Below, one piece after another: positions 9,314 to 17,520 of a DNA stretch of 53,988 bases (the first letter of the stretch is position 1; each line of letters starts with the position of its first letter). This DNA is from Deltaproteobacteria bacterium (GTDB taxonomy: Bacteria; SAR324; XYD2-FULL-50-16): the NCBI GenBank assembly GCA_018645005.1, contig JABGPJ010000080.1, forward strand, positions 1-53,988. Direction: 5' to 3'. Both the position numbers and the translations under genes were made by a program. Under the pieces are notes generated by a model. It did no database searches. It had not been told where the DNA came from and saw only the letters and a list, made by a program, of their open reading frames with translations.

Positions 9314-11248
9314 TTAGGCCTCGCTGTCCGGGAATCTGAGTTTTATGTCAGTAAATTCTCTTTCGATAGATATAAAAGCCTCTACGACAGCTGGATCGAA
9401 GTGAATGCCTTTTCCTTCCAGGATGATCTCTTTTGCTTTGTCGTGGGAAAATGCAGGTTTGTATACCCTTTTGCTGACAAGGGCATCATAAACGTCTGCC
9501 AGAGCCATCAAGCGGGCTGGAATTGGGATCTGTTCTCCTGACAGATTGTTTGGATACCCCGTGCCATCCCATTTTTCATGATGGGCAATGGCTATATCAC
9601 TGGCAATGTTTAAATAAGAATCAAATCCGAGTCTCTCAATGGCAGCATTGAGTGCATCCGCACCGAACTGTGGGTGCTGCTGCATAATACTGAACTCTTC
9701 TTTGGAAAGTGCACCAGGTTTTAAGAGAATTGAATCGGGGATCCCGACTTTGCCAATATCATGCAGAGGAGCTGATTTAAAAATATATTCAATCGTCCGA
9801 TCATCCAGAAAGTGTTTGAAACGGGGGTGGGATTTTAAAGCTACCGCCATTGCCCTGGTGTAGGATCGAGTTCGCTGAATATGTTCACCTGTTTCAGGAT
9901 CTCTGATTTCTGATAGTCCACCCAGACATAAAATGGTTGCATCCTCAGTTGCCCTTAACTCTTCTGTTCTTTTTTCTACCAGTGATTCGAGATTGCTGTT
10001 GATATCCTGCAGCTCTTTTTCAATGGTTCTCAGGTAGGTGATATCCGAGCCGGCGAAGAGCGCTGTTTCATCTTCCTCAAAAGGCGAAATTAAATAGCGA
10101 AAGACCTTGTTTCCCTCCTTGTACTCCACATCAATGGATTTTTTTTCACGAAGACTTTTATTGGCCAATTCAGCATAATTTTCTGGAAGCAGTTTATCCA
10201 GGCTGTGTCCAAGCAGCAGCTCTTCTTCCATTAATTGTTGCACAGCCGGGTTTATATAGATAATGCTACCTGTGGCAGAAATTTTATAAACAGGATTTGA
10301 ATTTATTTCTGGAAACCGGGCCAGAACCTTTTCTTTCCTTATATACTCATTCACCAGCAGCTCATGGTGTTCCGAATGGTATTGGACTGCTCCCAGTACA
10401 TACATCGTCATCAATGCCCCAAGCGGCGGAATTAAAATGGGGGGCAGCCAGAAAAAAGTCCACACTTGAAACTGAAACATTGCGAGAATAACTGGTAACG
10501 AAATCAAACCAAAAGCGCCGATGGCGGCCACCGGGGCCAGCGAGTAGTATGCTCTGTGATCCGAAAACCGACTGAAGGCATTGGCATATGCTTTTGCCAG
10601 ACGTCCGGTGATCAGTTCGCAATAGGTATATTCTATCCGTAAGACGCCACGCTCTTTTATAAAAGAGGTATTTGCACAGAACCGATGAAAGCCCTCTTTC
10701 TGCAAAATTCCAGATGCTATCTGCCTCCTGTTCCAGGTATGATTATCGACCTGTTTTGAGTCCGCTGTGCCTATGAACGGCAGGGCGTATATATATAAGA
10801 TCAATGTATCGATCAGTTGATTACTCTCCAGAAAAGTATCCAATTCCAGGCAGGTGATTTTGTTTTTCAGTAGAAAAGCCGTGAACAGTCTCAAACCTGG
10901 AAAAGTAAATGACAGTTCTCCAGATACGGCTACGACAGTGTTTTTTTCTTCATCTCTCTCATCGATTTGCAAGCGTAGCGATTTTCTTCTTTTTTCTTTT
11001 AACTCCGGAAAAACCTGTTTTTCCAGATGATCGGCCAAGGGCTTAAAATTTGAAATCAGCCGCCTGTTTTTTACCTTTATAAAAGAAAAAACAAGTGTCC
11101 CCCAAATCAAATTGAGAAAAAACTTTATTCGACCTGTCGCAGAAGTTGGTATTTCATCATAAAACTCGCCAGTCGACATTATTCCATCGACCATGTTCCG
11201 TCGTATATCAAGCATGTCGTTGCTTTTCATATTCTTAAGGTCCTTCAT
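9314..11248 (-). CDS. Membrane PAS/HD-GYP signalling protein
   Basis: A 644-aa predicted cyclic-di-GMP phosphodiesterase. Residues 1-230 form a soluble region I cannot assign. Two membrane segments lie at about 238-290. A PAS domain follows (about 310-405), then a short coiled coil (406-435) and an HD-GYP domain (about 435-630). The catalytic motifs are intact: HDIGKVGIP near residue 496 and HHEKWDGTGYP. The N-terminal part contains a segment (about 105-170) with the look of a STAS-like alpha/beta fold, which is a weak impression. Several ATG codons cluster at the 5' end (11248, 11230, 11215), so the start is uncertain. It may act on c-di-GMP in response to a redox or membrane cue. Confidence 0.88.
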   Translation of the reverse strand: MKDLKNMKSNDMLDIRRNMVDGIMSTGEFYDEIPTSATGRIKFFLNLIWGTLVFSFIKVKNRRLISNFKPLADHLEKQVFPELKEKRRKSLRLQIDERDEEKNTVVAVSGELSFTFPGLRLFTAFLLKNKITCLELDTFLESNQLIDTLILYIYALPFIGTADSKQVDNHTWNRRQIASGILQKEGFHRFCANTSFIKERGVLRIEYTYCELITGRLAKAYANAFSRFSDHRAYYSLAPVAAIGAFGLISLPVILAMFQFQVWTFFWLPPILIPPLGALMTMYVLGAVQYHSEHHELLVNEYIRKEKVLARFPEINSNPVYKISATGSIIYINPAVQQLMEEELLLGHSLDKLLPENYAELANKSLREKKSIDVEYKEGNKVFRYLISPFEEDETALFAGSDITYLRTIEKELQDINSNLESLVEKRTEELRATEDATILCLGGLSEIRDPETGEHIQRTRSYTRAMAVALKSHPRFKHFLDDRTIEYIFKSAPLHDIGKVGIPDSILLKPGALSKEEFSIMQQHPQFGADALNAAIERLGFDSYLNIASDIAIAHHEKWDGTGYPNNLSGEQIPIPARLMALADVYDALVSKRVYKPAFSHDKAKEIILEGKGIHFDPAVVEAFISIEREFTDIKLRFPDSEA

Positions 11249-11506
11249 TTGATTATAGTTTTGACTCAGGGTTGGTTCTCTCCCTTTACAATCCTGGAAG
11301 ATGGGATATGTTCCTCACCAATCGGTTTCGCATAGTCAGAAACTCTTTTATTACCGTTCTTTCGATATTGGCAACCTCAATCAGGATTTGACGATTATTT
11401 TTCAGAACAATGAATTCAGGAAAATGAACAGGCCTTTCATTAAGTATAAGATAGGATATTTTGGAAAGCAATCTTCATTTAAATCTTGAAGAATGCAATT
11501 GAGAAA

Positions 11507-11691
11507 CAGCAATGTCCAGTTAGTATTTTGCAAAACATAAGCTGAATGAGAAATCCAGAAACCGCCAAATTCGCTCGGGCCTCGCTCAAACAAGGCTGAT
11601 TCGCTACAGAAGCTTGAGAAAATCTACTAAATCCTTATAAGCTCGACCCAGGATTCATCATTCAGCTTTTTGCAAAAACCGGACATTGCTG
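11507..11691. repeat. Inverted-repeat element, family 2 (copy 1)
   Basis: Its ends are CAGCAATGTCCAGTTAG and AACCGGACATTGCTG in inverted orientation. Subterminal inverted pieces match AGCTGAATGA...AATCC and GGATTCATCATTCAGCT. The interior shares CCTCGCTCAAACA and AGAAAATCTA-TAAATCCTT with the copy at 48287-48522. No open frame of note is present. Confidence 0.8.
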
Positions 11692-11762
11692 CTTGAGAAT
11701 AGGACATCGAACACTAAAACAAAAACGACAGTGTCATGCTGATCATAATACGTTCTGGTTTG

Positions 11763-11801
11763 ATTGTCTCAAATAGAAATCGGTAATTTTTGTGAGACAA
11801 T
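11763..11801. promoter_or_regulatory. Dyad with TGTCTCA/TGAGACA arms
   Basis: ATTGTCTCA (11763-11771) and TGAGACAAT (11793-11801) are perfect 9-bp inverted arms with a 21-nt gap. The same TGAGACA core forms a tight palindrome near the reverse-rubrerythrin operon (34028-34047). It is about 300 bp upstream of the sigma-54-type promoter at 12102. A role as an activator site is possible but not shown. Confidence 0.35.
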
Positions 11802-11915
11802 TGTGGTTCATTTCAATTATGCAAAACCGGGCAGACATTGTTGAATAAGCCAGATAGACGGAAGAGATTGCGCATGAAACATCTATTTGGTACACTTATG
11901 TCTCGTAAAAAACAA

Positions 11916-11931
11916 ACGAACTAGTTCGTTA
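11916..11931. promoter_or_regulatory. Perfect 16-bp palindrome AACGAACTAGTTCGTT
   Basis: AACGAACTAGTTCGTT is an uninterrupted perfect palindrome of operator size, 171 bp upstream of the -24 element at 12102. It could bind a dimeric regulator or serve as an enhancer. No regulator gene adjoins it. Confidence 0.4.
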
Positions 11932-12101
11932 ACCTTAAATTTATCCAGACTTGATAGCCGCTTGATGCAGCCAGGGAACAAAGTGTTTATGACTGAAAGA
12001 CCATGAAAGCTTTCGATACTGCGGTGGAAGGGGCGAAAAGATTCATGAAAAGCAACCTATCCGCTAAGATAGTAAGAGCAATGGAAAAATAGATTTAAAA
12101 A

Positions 12102-12117
12102 TGGCATGATTCTTCCA
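12102..12117 (+). promoter_or_regulatory. Predicted sigma-54 promoter of the rhodanese-ferritin gene
   Basis: The site is TGGCATG-attc-TTCCA, with exact sigma-54 spacing and C at the -12 position. Transcription would start near 12128, about 89 nt before the ATG at 12217. Confidence 0.65.
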
Positions 12118-12216
12118 GACAGTATTCATAGCATCAATTGCTGTTAACATTTGTTTTATAATTAATAGATAATTCAAGCGACCAGGTTATTTGCAACTTA
12201 GAGGAATACATAGCAT

Positions 12217-13062
12217 ATGAAATGGGACAGTGTTTTTCCTGAAATAAATTCGATCAGAACTGAGGACGCTAAATCTTATCTCGAATCCGCTGCAACGGGA
12301 TCTTATCAACTGGTTGATGTCAGGCAACCTAATGAATTTATGAGACAACACTTGCCTGGCGCGTTGCTGGTGCCTTTAAACGACCTTGTTGCTGAAAGAG
12401 TCGTTCTGGATAAAGAAAAACCGACCCTGGTTTATTGTAAAAGTGGAGAAAGAAGTCTGGCTGCTTCCCAATGGCTGATTGGTGAGGATTTCAAAGATGT
12501 GCGACATATCCTGGGTGGGATTGACGGCTGGTTAGGAAACAGGGCGTTCGGCCATTATGATCTGAATCTGGGATTGTTAAAACAGGACACTGAATTTTCC
12601 GATGCCATCAGTATGGCTTTTGCAATGGAAGAAGGGATGCGGTTGTTTTATTTAGAGCTGGCCAGAGAAACCAGTGATGAAACCTTTAAAAAACTGTACC
12701 GGAAATTGGCCAGCTTTGAGGTCGAACATAAATCCGATCTGTCTCGAAAATATCTGGCGGTAGAAGGAAAAGAACTGATTCAAAAGGAATTCGAAGACCG
12801 ACAAATACAAATAATGGAGGGTGGTGGCTCGGCCGATATCACATTGATCAAGTCGCTGGCAGGTACTGAAGATGCGCTGGATATATTCGGATTGGCTCTG
12901 GCGTTTGAAATTCAAGCATACGATTTTTATGTCAGACTGTCTCGGCACACTGTTCGACCGGAAGTAAAATCCTTTTTTCTGGAGATGGCAGATGCCGAAA
13001 AAATCCATTTGGCCTTTATATCGAATGAGATGGATACATACTTAAAAAATCACAGCGAATAA
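12217..13062 (+). CDS. Rhodanese / ferritin-like fusion protein
   Basis: A 281-aa two-domain protein. Residues 1-110 are a rhodanese domain with VDVRQPNEF and the active-site loop CKSGERS, a six-residue loop typical of single-domain sulfurtransferases. Residues 120-281 are a ferritin/rubrerythrin-like four-helix domain with E-x-x-Y/F-style ligand helices: AMEEGMRLFYLELA, SFEVEHKSDLS, AFEIQAYDFYVRLS and MADAEKIHLAF. The fusion couples persulfide chemistry to a probable diiron site, suggesting use of sulfane sulfur or peroxide. It heads a run of iron and oxygen-defence genes and has a sigma-54-type promoter. Confidence 0.9.
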   Translation: MKWDSVFPEINSIRTEDAKSYLESAATGSYQLVDVRQPNEFMRQHLPGALLVPLNDLVAERVVLDKEKPTLVYCKSGERSLAASQWLIGEDFKDVRHILGGIDGWLGNRAFGHYDLNLGLLKQDTEFSDAISMAFAMEEGMRLFYLELARETSDETFKKLYRKLASFEVEHKSDLSRKYLAVEGKELIQKEFEDRQIQIMEGGGSADITLIKSLAGTEDALDIFGLALAFEIQAYDFYVRLSRHTVRPEVKSFFLEMADAEKIHLAFISNEMDTYLKNHSE

Positions 13063-13075
13063 ACTAACAAACATC

Positions 13076-13726
13076 ATGGAAATACAAAAATCCCTCGACA
13101 AACTATCTTTTTCTGATGGAATATCGAATAGTACGAGCAGATTTAATCTGGTCTGGGCAGAAAATATTGCTGGATTCTATATCTTTGACATCCAGGATCC
13201 CAATGGTAAAAACGTAGCAATTGGCGATGATGCTGATTATCTGCAGCTCTTTATGACCATGTCCGACAAGATTCTGAAACACCAGAACGGAAATTTTAGA
13301 CCGCTGGTTATCGCCAGCGACGCAGGCGGAAAAAGACTCTTTGTCAGGCTTTTTACCGAATCCGAAAAGAAAGAATTCAAATATGCCTATGTCGCCTTGG
13401 GGCATGCTGCCAGTAAACTGCCGGAAACTGCCATAAATGGGAATTTAAGCTTCTTCAGTGAGGTTACCCTGGAAAGCGCATCAAAAGAGGGGTTCGAGAA
13501 AGAAGCCAGGAAAGTTGCACGGACATTGAAAGATGACATCAAGCAAACCTGGGAGAAAGTGGTTCAAGAAAAAGCAGACTTTTTAAAAACCGATTTGTAT
13601 GTGTTTCAACTTCTTAAACTTTATTCATGGGGATTTCAGACGATTAACCAAAGCGGAGAATTGTCCTCCGAGTACAATTTTGTCCGTCCCCAACCTGGTA
13701 AGCCGAGAGGAGCCAGCCGCCGTTAA
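13076..13726 (+). CDS. Unknown conserved-looking protein
   Basis: A 216-aa soluble protein I do not recognise. It begins 13 nt after the rhodanese-ferritin stop and is likely cotranscribed. No membrane segment, signal peptide or cysteine motif is visible. The middle (about residues 20-150) alternates strands and helices (FNLVWAENIAGFYIFDIQD, PLVIASDAGGKRLFVRLF). Residues 145-185 form a charged helix, and the tail is short, Pro/Arg-rich and basic (RPQPGKPRGASRR). The ATG at 13076 has no clear ribosome site. Function is unknown beyond its operon context. Confidence 0.75.
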   Translation: MEIQKSLDKLSFSDGISNSTSRFNLVWAENIAGFYIFDIQDPNGKNVAIGDDADYLQLFMTMSDKILKHQNGNFRPLVIASDAGGKRLFVRLFTESEKKEFKYAYVALGHAASKLPETAINGNLSFFSEVTLESASKEGFEKEARKVARTLKDDIKQTWEKVVQEKADFLKTDLYVFQLLKLYSWGFQTINQSGELSSEYNFVRPQPGKPRGASRR

Positions 13727-13776
13727 TCATCATTACAGAATTTGATTCGGTTGTAATGGCCGTTGTAGCTGGAGTA

Positions 13777-13877
13777 AGGGATCGTACAAAAATAACTTTG
13801 CATAAGCTGTCCGCAAAAGTCCTCAAAAGACTGGACATTTTGCCGACAGAATGCCAAGTAATTTTTGAGCCGACCCT
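13777..13877 (+). repeat. Palindromic element family 1 (short form)
   Basis: A 101-bp element running from AGGGATCGTAC to GAGCCGACCCT. The central stem pairs CTGTCCGCAAAAGTCC with GGACATTTTGCCGACAG. Outer arms pair AACTTTGCAT with ATGCCAAGTAAT. It lies between the unknown gene and the ferritin-like gene at 13943. Confidence 0.9.
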
Positions 13878-13942
13878 AAGGCAGCAAAATTACTCTGAAG
13901 ACCATTCCCGATCAATGCCGAAATCTAATCAGGAGAGAAATT

Positions 13943-14452
13943 ATGAACATTGAAGAGGCTATCAAGACGTCAATTGAGTATGAAGAAAAAGTAACTGACG
14001 TTTACAACAAATATGCAAACAAGTTCGAGTCGGAAATTGGAGCAAAGATTTTTAGACTGCTTGGTAAGGAAGAAGATGATCACGTGGCATATTTGAAGGC
14101 CAAACTGGCTGAATGGCAGAAGTCCGGCAAGGTCAGCATTGATGAAGTGAAAACAGTCGTGCCTGATGCGAAAGTCCTGAAAGAGAATGTTAAAAAATTA
14201 AAAAAAATCGCTAAACAGGAAAACATTGACAATGAAATTGCATATTTTCAAAAGGCATTAGAGATGGAGATCAAAACTTCCAATTTCTACAAAGGCCTGG
14301 TATCTCAATTGCCAAAAGAATTTCAACCGATGTTTGAACGGTTTGTCGAAATCGAAGAGGGTCATGAAGCGATTGTGAGTGCAGAAATCGATAATGCCAG
14401 AGGATTGGGATTCTGGTTCGATTTCCAGGAGTTCGATCTGGAATCAGCGTAA
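13943..14452 (+). CDS. Ferritin-like (rubrerythrin-family) protein
   Basis: A 169-aa ferritin-like protein without a rubredoxin domain. It shows two repeats of the E-x6-Y...E-x2-H pattern: SIEYEEKVTDVYNKYAN with GKEEDDHVAYLK, and ALEMEIKTSNFYKGL with VEIEEGHEAIVSAE. This predicts a diiron site. The C-terminal WFDFQEFDLE resembles the tails of the copy at 23826 ([10 protein letters not shown]), suggesting a shared subgroup. AGGAG precedes the ATG. Peroxide reduction or iron handling is likely. Confidence 0.88.
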   Translation: MNIEEAIKTSIEYEEKVTDVYNKYANKFESEIGAKIFRLLGKEEDDHVAYLKAKLAEWQKSGKVSIDEVKTVVPDAKVLKENVKKLKKIAKQENIDNEIAYFQKALEMEIKTSNFYKGLVSQLPKEFQPMFERFVEIEEGHEAIVSAEIDNARGLGFWFDFQEFDLESA

Positions 14453-14537
14453 TAGCTGACGTTAGGCCGTTTTCTCCGCCAGCTACTGGCACGGTCCTTA
14501 GCAACGAAGATGACAATACAAAACAAGGTGAATCAAA

Positions 14538-15059
14538 ATGCTATCTCAAAATATGGAAGAAAAGCTGAACGAACATACCAATGCAGAATTCTATTCAGCT
14601 CATCTTTATCTGTCCATGTCAGCCTACTTTAAGTCTGTTGATCTATTGGGTTTTGCCAATTGGATGCAGGTCCAGTTCGAGGAGGAGATGTCTCACGCCA
14701 TGCGGTTCTTCGAGTTTGTTGACAGAATGGATGGTCGTGTCAAACTGACTGCGATTCCGGCCCCTCCGGTGGAATGGGAGAATCCGATTGCTGTTTTTGA
14801 AGAAACATATAAACATGAACAGACGGTTTCAAAGAGTATCCACGATCTGGTCAGCCTGGCGATTCAGGAGAACGATCACCCGACAAACAATTTTTTACAA
14901 TGGTTTGTGTCCGAGCAGGTTGAAGAGGAATCTACAGCGAAAACCATTCTGAAAAAACTCAGGTTTATAGAAGATTCCAAATCCGGTCTGCTGATGATCG
15001 ATCAGGAACTCGCCGGTCGTGTTTTTGCTGCTTCAAGCGATGAGTCTGCTTCTGCCTGA
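14538..15059 (+). CDS. ftnA: Non-haem ferritin
   Basis: A 173-aa bacterial ferritin, an iron-storage cage subunit with ferroxidase activity. Ligands are visible in NAEFYSAHLYLSMSAYF, VQFEEEMSHAMRFFEFV and WFVSEQVEEESTAKTIL, matching the E-x-x-H and E/Q ferroxidase sites of FtnA. The gene lies 85 nt after the ferritin-like gene and has AAGGTGA as a ribosome site. A TGGCAC-like site at 14487 has one extra base of spacing and is not called. Confidence 0.95.
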   Translation: MLSQNMEEKLNEHTNAEFYSAHLYLSMSAYFKSVDLLGFANWMQVQFEEEMSHAMRFFEFVDRMDGRVKLTAIPAPPVEWENPIAVFEETYKHEQTVSKSIHDLVSLAIQENDHPTNNFLQWFVSEQVEEESTAKTILKKLRFIEDSKSGLLMIDQELAGRVFAASSDESASA

Positions 15060-15094
15060 TAAGATTGTTCCCCCGAAAAAAGATCTATGGGTGT

Positions 15095-15113
15095 GCCCCC
15101 TTCTGCAGGGGGC
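15095..15113 (+). terminator. Hairpin after the ferritin gene
   Basis: GCCCCC (15095-15100) pairs with GGGGGC (15108-15113) across a 7-nt loop, 36 nt after the ferritin stop. There is no U-run, so termination strength is uncertain. The rest of the gap to 15365 shows nothing else I can name. Confidence 0.35.
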
Positions 15114-15364
15114 TAGTGGTGACGTTTATCTAACATGAGCCCCAAGGTATCCCGGTCCAATAGAATCCTTCCAGACAATTCTCAGGTCCCAAAATGCTTC
15201 CTGAATGAACGCCAATCTGATTACAAAATTGACGATCTGACTCTTTACCTCGTACACTGGTCCGAGCTTGATCCCTAAATGTCCCCTCTTTCAATAAAAC
15301 AGAGCCTCTTAAAAATTTTACTTCTGAAACAAAACTGTCAATGAGAAGAGAATGGAGAGACGTC

Positions 15365-16915
15365 ATGACACCATATCGGACTGTTTCATGGATGATAGTT
15401 CCCATGAAGAAATTTTGTATTGGGCTGATATTTCTGTTGTCCACTATTTCCTCCGGTATTTCTGCCGATACCGGATCTAGTGTGGGTGTACCGCAGAATT
15501 CACCACTCAGTGAGGCCACTGAAGACTGTCTGGGGTGTCATGAGGACGAAACCCCCGGCATCGTTGCAGACTGGCTCGCCAGCCGGCATGCGAGGGTTTC
15601 CGTTGCCAGTGCTCTGAAAAAACCTGTGGTTAGCAGACGCGTATCGGCGGTTTCCGTCCCTGATTCGCTGTCAACGGTTGCCGTGGGTTGCTATGAGTGT
15701 CACGGGCTCAATCCCGCAAAGCATCAGGACAATTTTGAACACAACGATTACAAAATTAATGTGGTTGTCACCCCTCCTGATTGTAGTACCTGCCATCCGG
15801 TCGAGGTTGAACAGTTTGCTCACAGTAAAAAGGCTAATGCCATTGCTAACCTGGAAAAGAATCCCCTTTTCCATCAGCTGGTCAACACCTTGACCCAACA
15901 GAAAGATCTGGATAATGGATCTCTGAGGTTGAAAGGTGCTGCGCCGATGGCCAAAGCAAAATCCTGTTTTGCCTGTCATGGCACACACGTTAAAGTGAAA
16001 GGATTGAAAACCGTTCAGATCGAGTCTGATGAAGTAGAAGTCCCTGACTTAACAAACTGGCCCAATCAGGGAGTAGGACGCCATAATCCGGATGGCAGCT
16101 TTGGTGCCTGCACAGCCTGTCATCCCCGTCACAGTTTCTCCCTGGAAATAGCTCGAAAACCATACACCTGCGCTCAATGTCATCTTGCACCGGACGTTCC
16201 GGCCTGGGAGGTGTTCAAAGAGAGTAAACACGGAAATATTTTTCTGAGTCAATCCAGCAAATGGAATTGGGATCGTGTTCCCTGGCGGCCGGGTGAGGAT
16301 TTTAAAGCGCCGACCTGCTCAACTTGCCACAATGCGCTACTGGCAAATAAAGAGGATGAAATAATTGTGGAGAGAAACCATGATTTTGGGTCGCGGCTCT
16401 GGGTCCGAATATTCGGCCTTCCCTACTCTCATCCTCAACCCAAAGATGGTCGAACATTCCGGATCAGGAACGCAGATGGACTTCCGCTCCCGGTTACGTT
16501 CGCAGGGAAACCGGCGGCACCTTATCTGATCTCTGCATCAGAACAGAATAAACGACAGCAGCAAATGAAAAGGGTCTGCGGATCCTGTCACAGTACTGAC
16601 TGGAGCAATCAATTTTTTATGCAGATGGACAAGACGAACCGGGAAGCAGATCAGATGGTCAGAACAGCCACTAAATTGATGCAGATCGCCTGGGGAAACA
16701 AACTGGCAGACCCTGCCAATCCGTTTGACGAGTCTCTGGAATTGAGCTGGGTTCGTCACTGGCTGTTTTACGCCTCTTCAGTTCGTTATGGGGCTGCTAT
16801 GGGTGGTCCTGACTATGTGGGCTTTAAAAACGGCTGGTGGAACCTGACCAAAAATCTGACCGATCTCGAAGAACAGGTACAGGCTAAAACGCGGCAGAAA
16901 AAAACAAAAAAATAG
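15365..16915 (+). CDS. Periplasmic octahaem cytochrome c, HAO-like
   Basis: An exported protein of about 516 aa with eight CXXCH haem sites (CLGCH, CYECH, CSTCH, CFACH, CTACH, CAQCH, CSTCH, CGSCH). A signal peptide is evident (KKFCIGLIFLLSTISSGISA). The haem number and the C-terminal YGAAMGGPDYVGFKNGWW are reminiscent of the hydroxylamine-oxidoreductase-like octahaem family, some of which reduce nitrite or hydroxylamine. I start at the ATG at 15365, which has GGAGA eight bases upstream; ATGs at 15341 and 15404 are alternatives. The substrate cannot be set from sequence alone. It stands alone, next to iron-storage genes. Confidence 0.88.
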   Translation: MTPYRTVSWMIVPMKKFCIGLIFLLSTISSGISADTGSSVGVPQNSPLSEATEDCLGCHEDETPGIVADWLASRHARVSVASALKKPVVSRRVSAVSVPDSLSTVAVGCYECHGLNPAKHQDNFEHNDYKINVVVTPPDCSTCHPVEVEQFAHSKKANAIANLEKNPLFHQLVNTLTQQKDLDNGSLRLKGAAPMAKAKSCFACHGTHVKVKGLKTVQIESDEVEVPDLTNWPNQGVGRHNPDGSFGACTACHPRHSFSLEIARKPYTCAQCHLAPDVPAWEVFKESKHGNIFLSQSSKWNWDRVPWRPGEDFKAPTCSTCHNALLANKEDEIIVERNHDFGSRLWVRIFGLPYSHPQPKDGRTFRIRNADGLPLPVTFAGKPAAPYLISASEQNKRQQQMKRVCGSCHSTDWSNQFFMQMDKTNREADQMVRTATKLMQIAWGNKLADPANPFDESLELSWVRHWLFYASSVRYGAAMGGPDYVGFKNGWWNLTKNLTDLEEQVQAKTRQKKTKK

Positions 16916-16962
16916 TCTTAACCAACAATAATTCGACTCTTTGCGATTGTTGAACATCTATA

Positions 16963-17086
16963 GTAACTATTCAACTCATACGCCCCGCCGAGGGGATCAC
17001 GATTCAAAACACGTATGAATCCATCCCTGGAGTCATGTGTTTTGAATCGTGATCCCCTCGGCTCAGGCATTGTGGTGAATAGTTAC
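16963..17086. repeat. Large perfect palindrome element (family 3)
   Basis: The inner arms at 16987-17012 and 17037-17062 are a perfect 26-bp inverted repeat containing GCCGAGGGGATCACGATTC. Outer ends GTAACTATTCA (16963) and TGAATAGTTAC (to 17086) are also inverted. A related left half occurs at the right edge of the window (53931). The lack of a U-run and the second copy argue for a mobile or structural element and not a terminator. Confidence 0.8.
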
Positions 17087-17259
17087 CATTTATATGCAAC
17101 AATATGTACTGTTTCTGCCGATCTATTACAGACCATTGGCCTTTTGTGGGCGGGGGAAATCAATAGACAAAATAGTTGAATACAAGCTAGTTTTTTCAAT
17201 GTACGATGTTAAATCTAGAGTCGTTTTTATCAATCTACACGAATTCGCGAAAATAACTT

Positions 17260-17498
17260 GGGGATCGTTCAAAAATAACTTCACATAATCTGTCCGCAAG
17301 GGGATCGTTAAAAAATAACTTCACTTAATCTGTTTGAAAAAGTCCCAAAAGCCGGACATTTTGCAAACAGAACGTGACAGCGACGTGTTTCCTTTTCATT
17401 AATGGGAAACACTTGACTAATTTTTAGCCGACCCCGAAGTACCGTAAAGACTGGACATTTTGAAAACAGAATGTGAACTGATTTTTGTACGATCCCTA
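17260..17498 (+). repeat. Nested palindromic element family 1 (element inside element)
   Basis: A 239-bp composite. The outer element begins GGGGATCGTTC (17260) and ends GTACGATCCCTA (17498). A 136-bp long-form element (17300-17435, GGGGATCG...GCCGACCCC) interrupts the outer loop between CTGTCCGCAA and GAAGTACCG. The same inner 136 bp, with the same junctions, recurs inverted at 27317-27452. It ends 22 bp before the rubrerythrin ATG. Confidence 0.9.
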
Positions 17499-17520
17499 TG
17501 AGTGCAAAGGAGAATTGACT

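Larger units (their letters stand above)
11249..12216. other. Long intergenic region with repeats, dyads and a promoter
   Basis: This 968-bp stretch holds no convincing gene. It contains a family 2 inverted-repeat element (11507-11691), a remnant of the same kind near 11819-11845, a 9-bp dyad (11763-11801), a 16-bp palindrome (11916-11931), a hairpin motif CCTATC...GATAGTAAGA (12056-12077) and a sigma-54-type promoter (12102-12117). A TATAAT at 12157-12162 has no good -35 partner. Small frames between 11286 and 11593 look like chance or repeat-derived. Confidence 0.6.

Noticed and set aside
11286-11593. Three small frames of 61-63 codons
   Set aside because: They overlap each other on both strands and partly lie in the family 2 repeat; no ribosome sites or recognisable motifs.
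14487-14503. TGGCACG followed by TTAGCA upstream of the ferritin gene
   Set aside because: The spacing between the -24 and -12 halves is one base too long for sigma-54, so I did not call a promoter.
15130-15519. 129-codon minus-strand frame
   Set aside because: It overlaps the signal-peptide region of the octahaem cytochrome on the other strand and has no homology cues.
16963-17086. Large palindrome as terminator of the cytochrome gene
   Set aside because: No U-run follows, and a related copy at 53931 indicates a repeat family.
17087-17288. 64-codon frame starting near 17094
   Set aside because: It spans the gap between two repeat elements and ends inside one; no evidence of coding.
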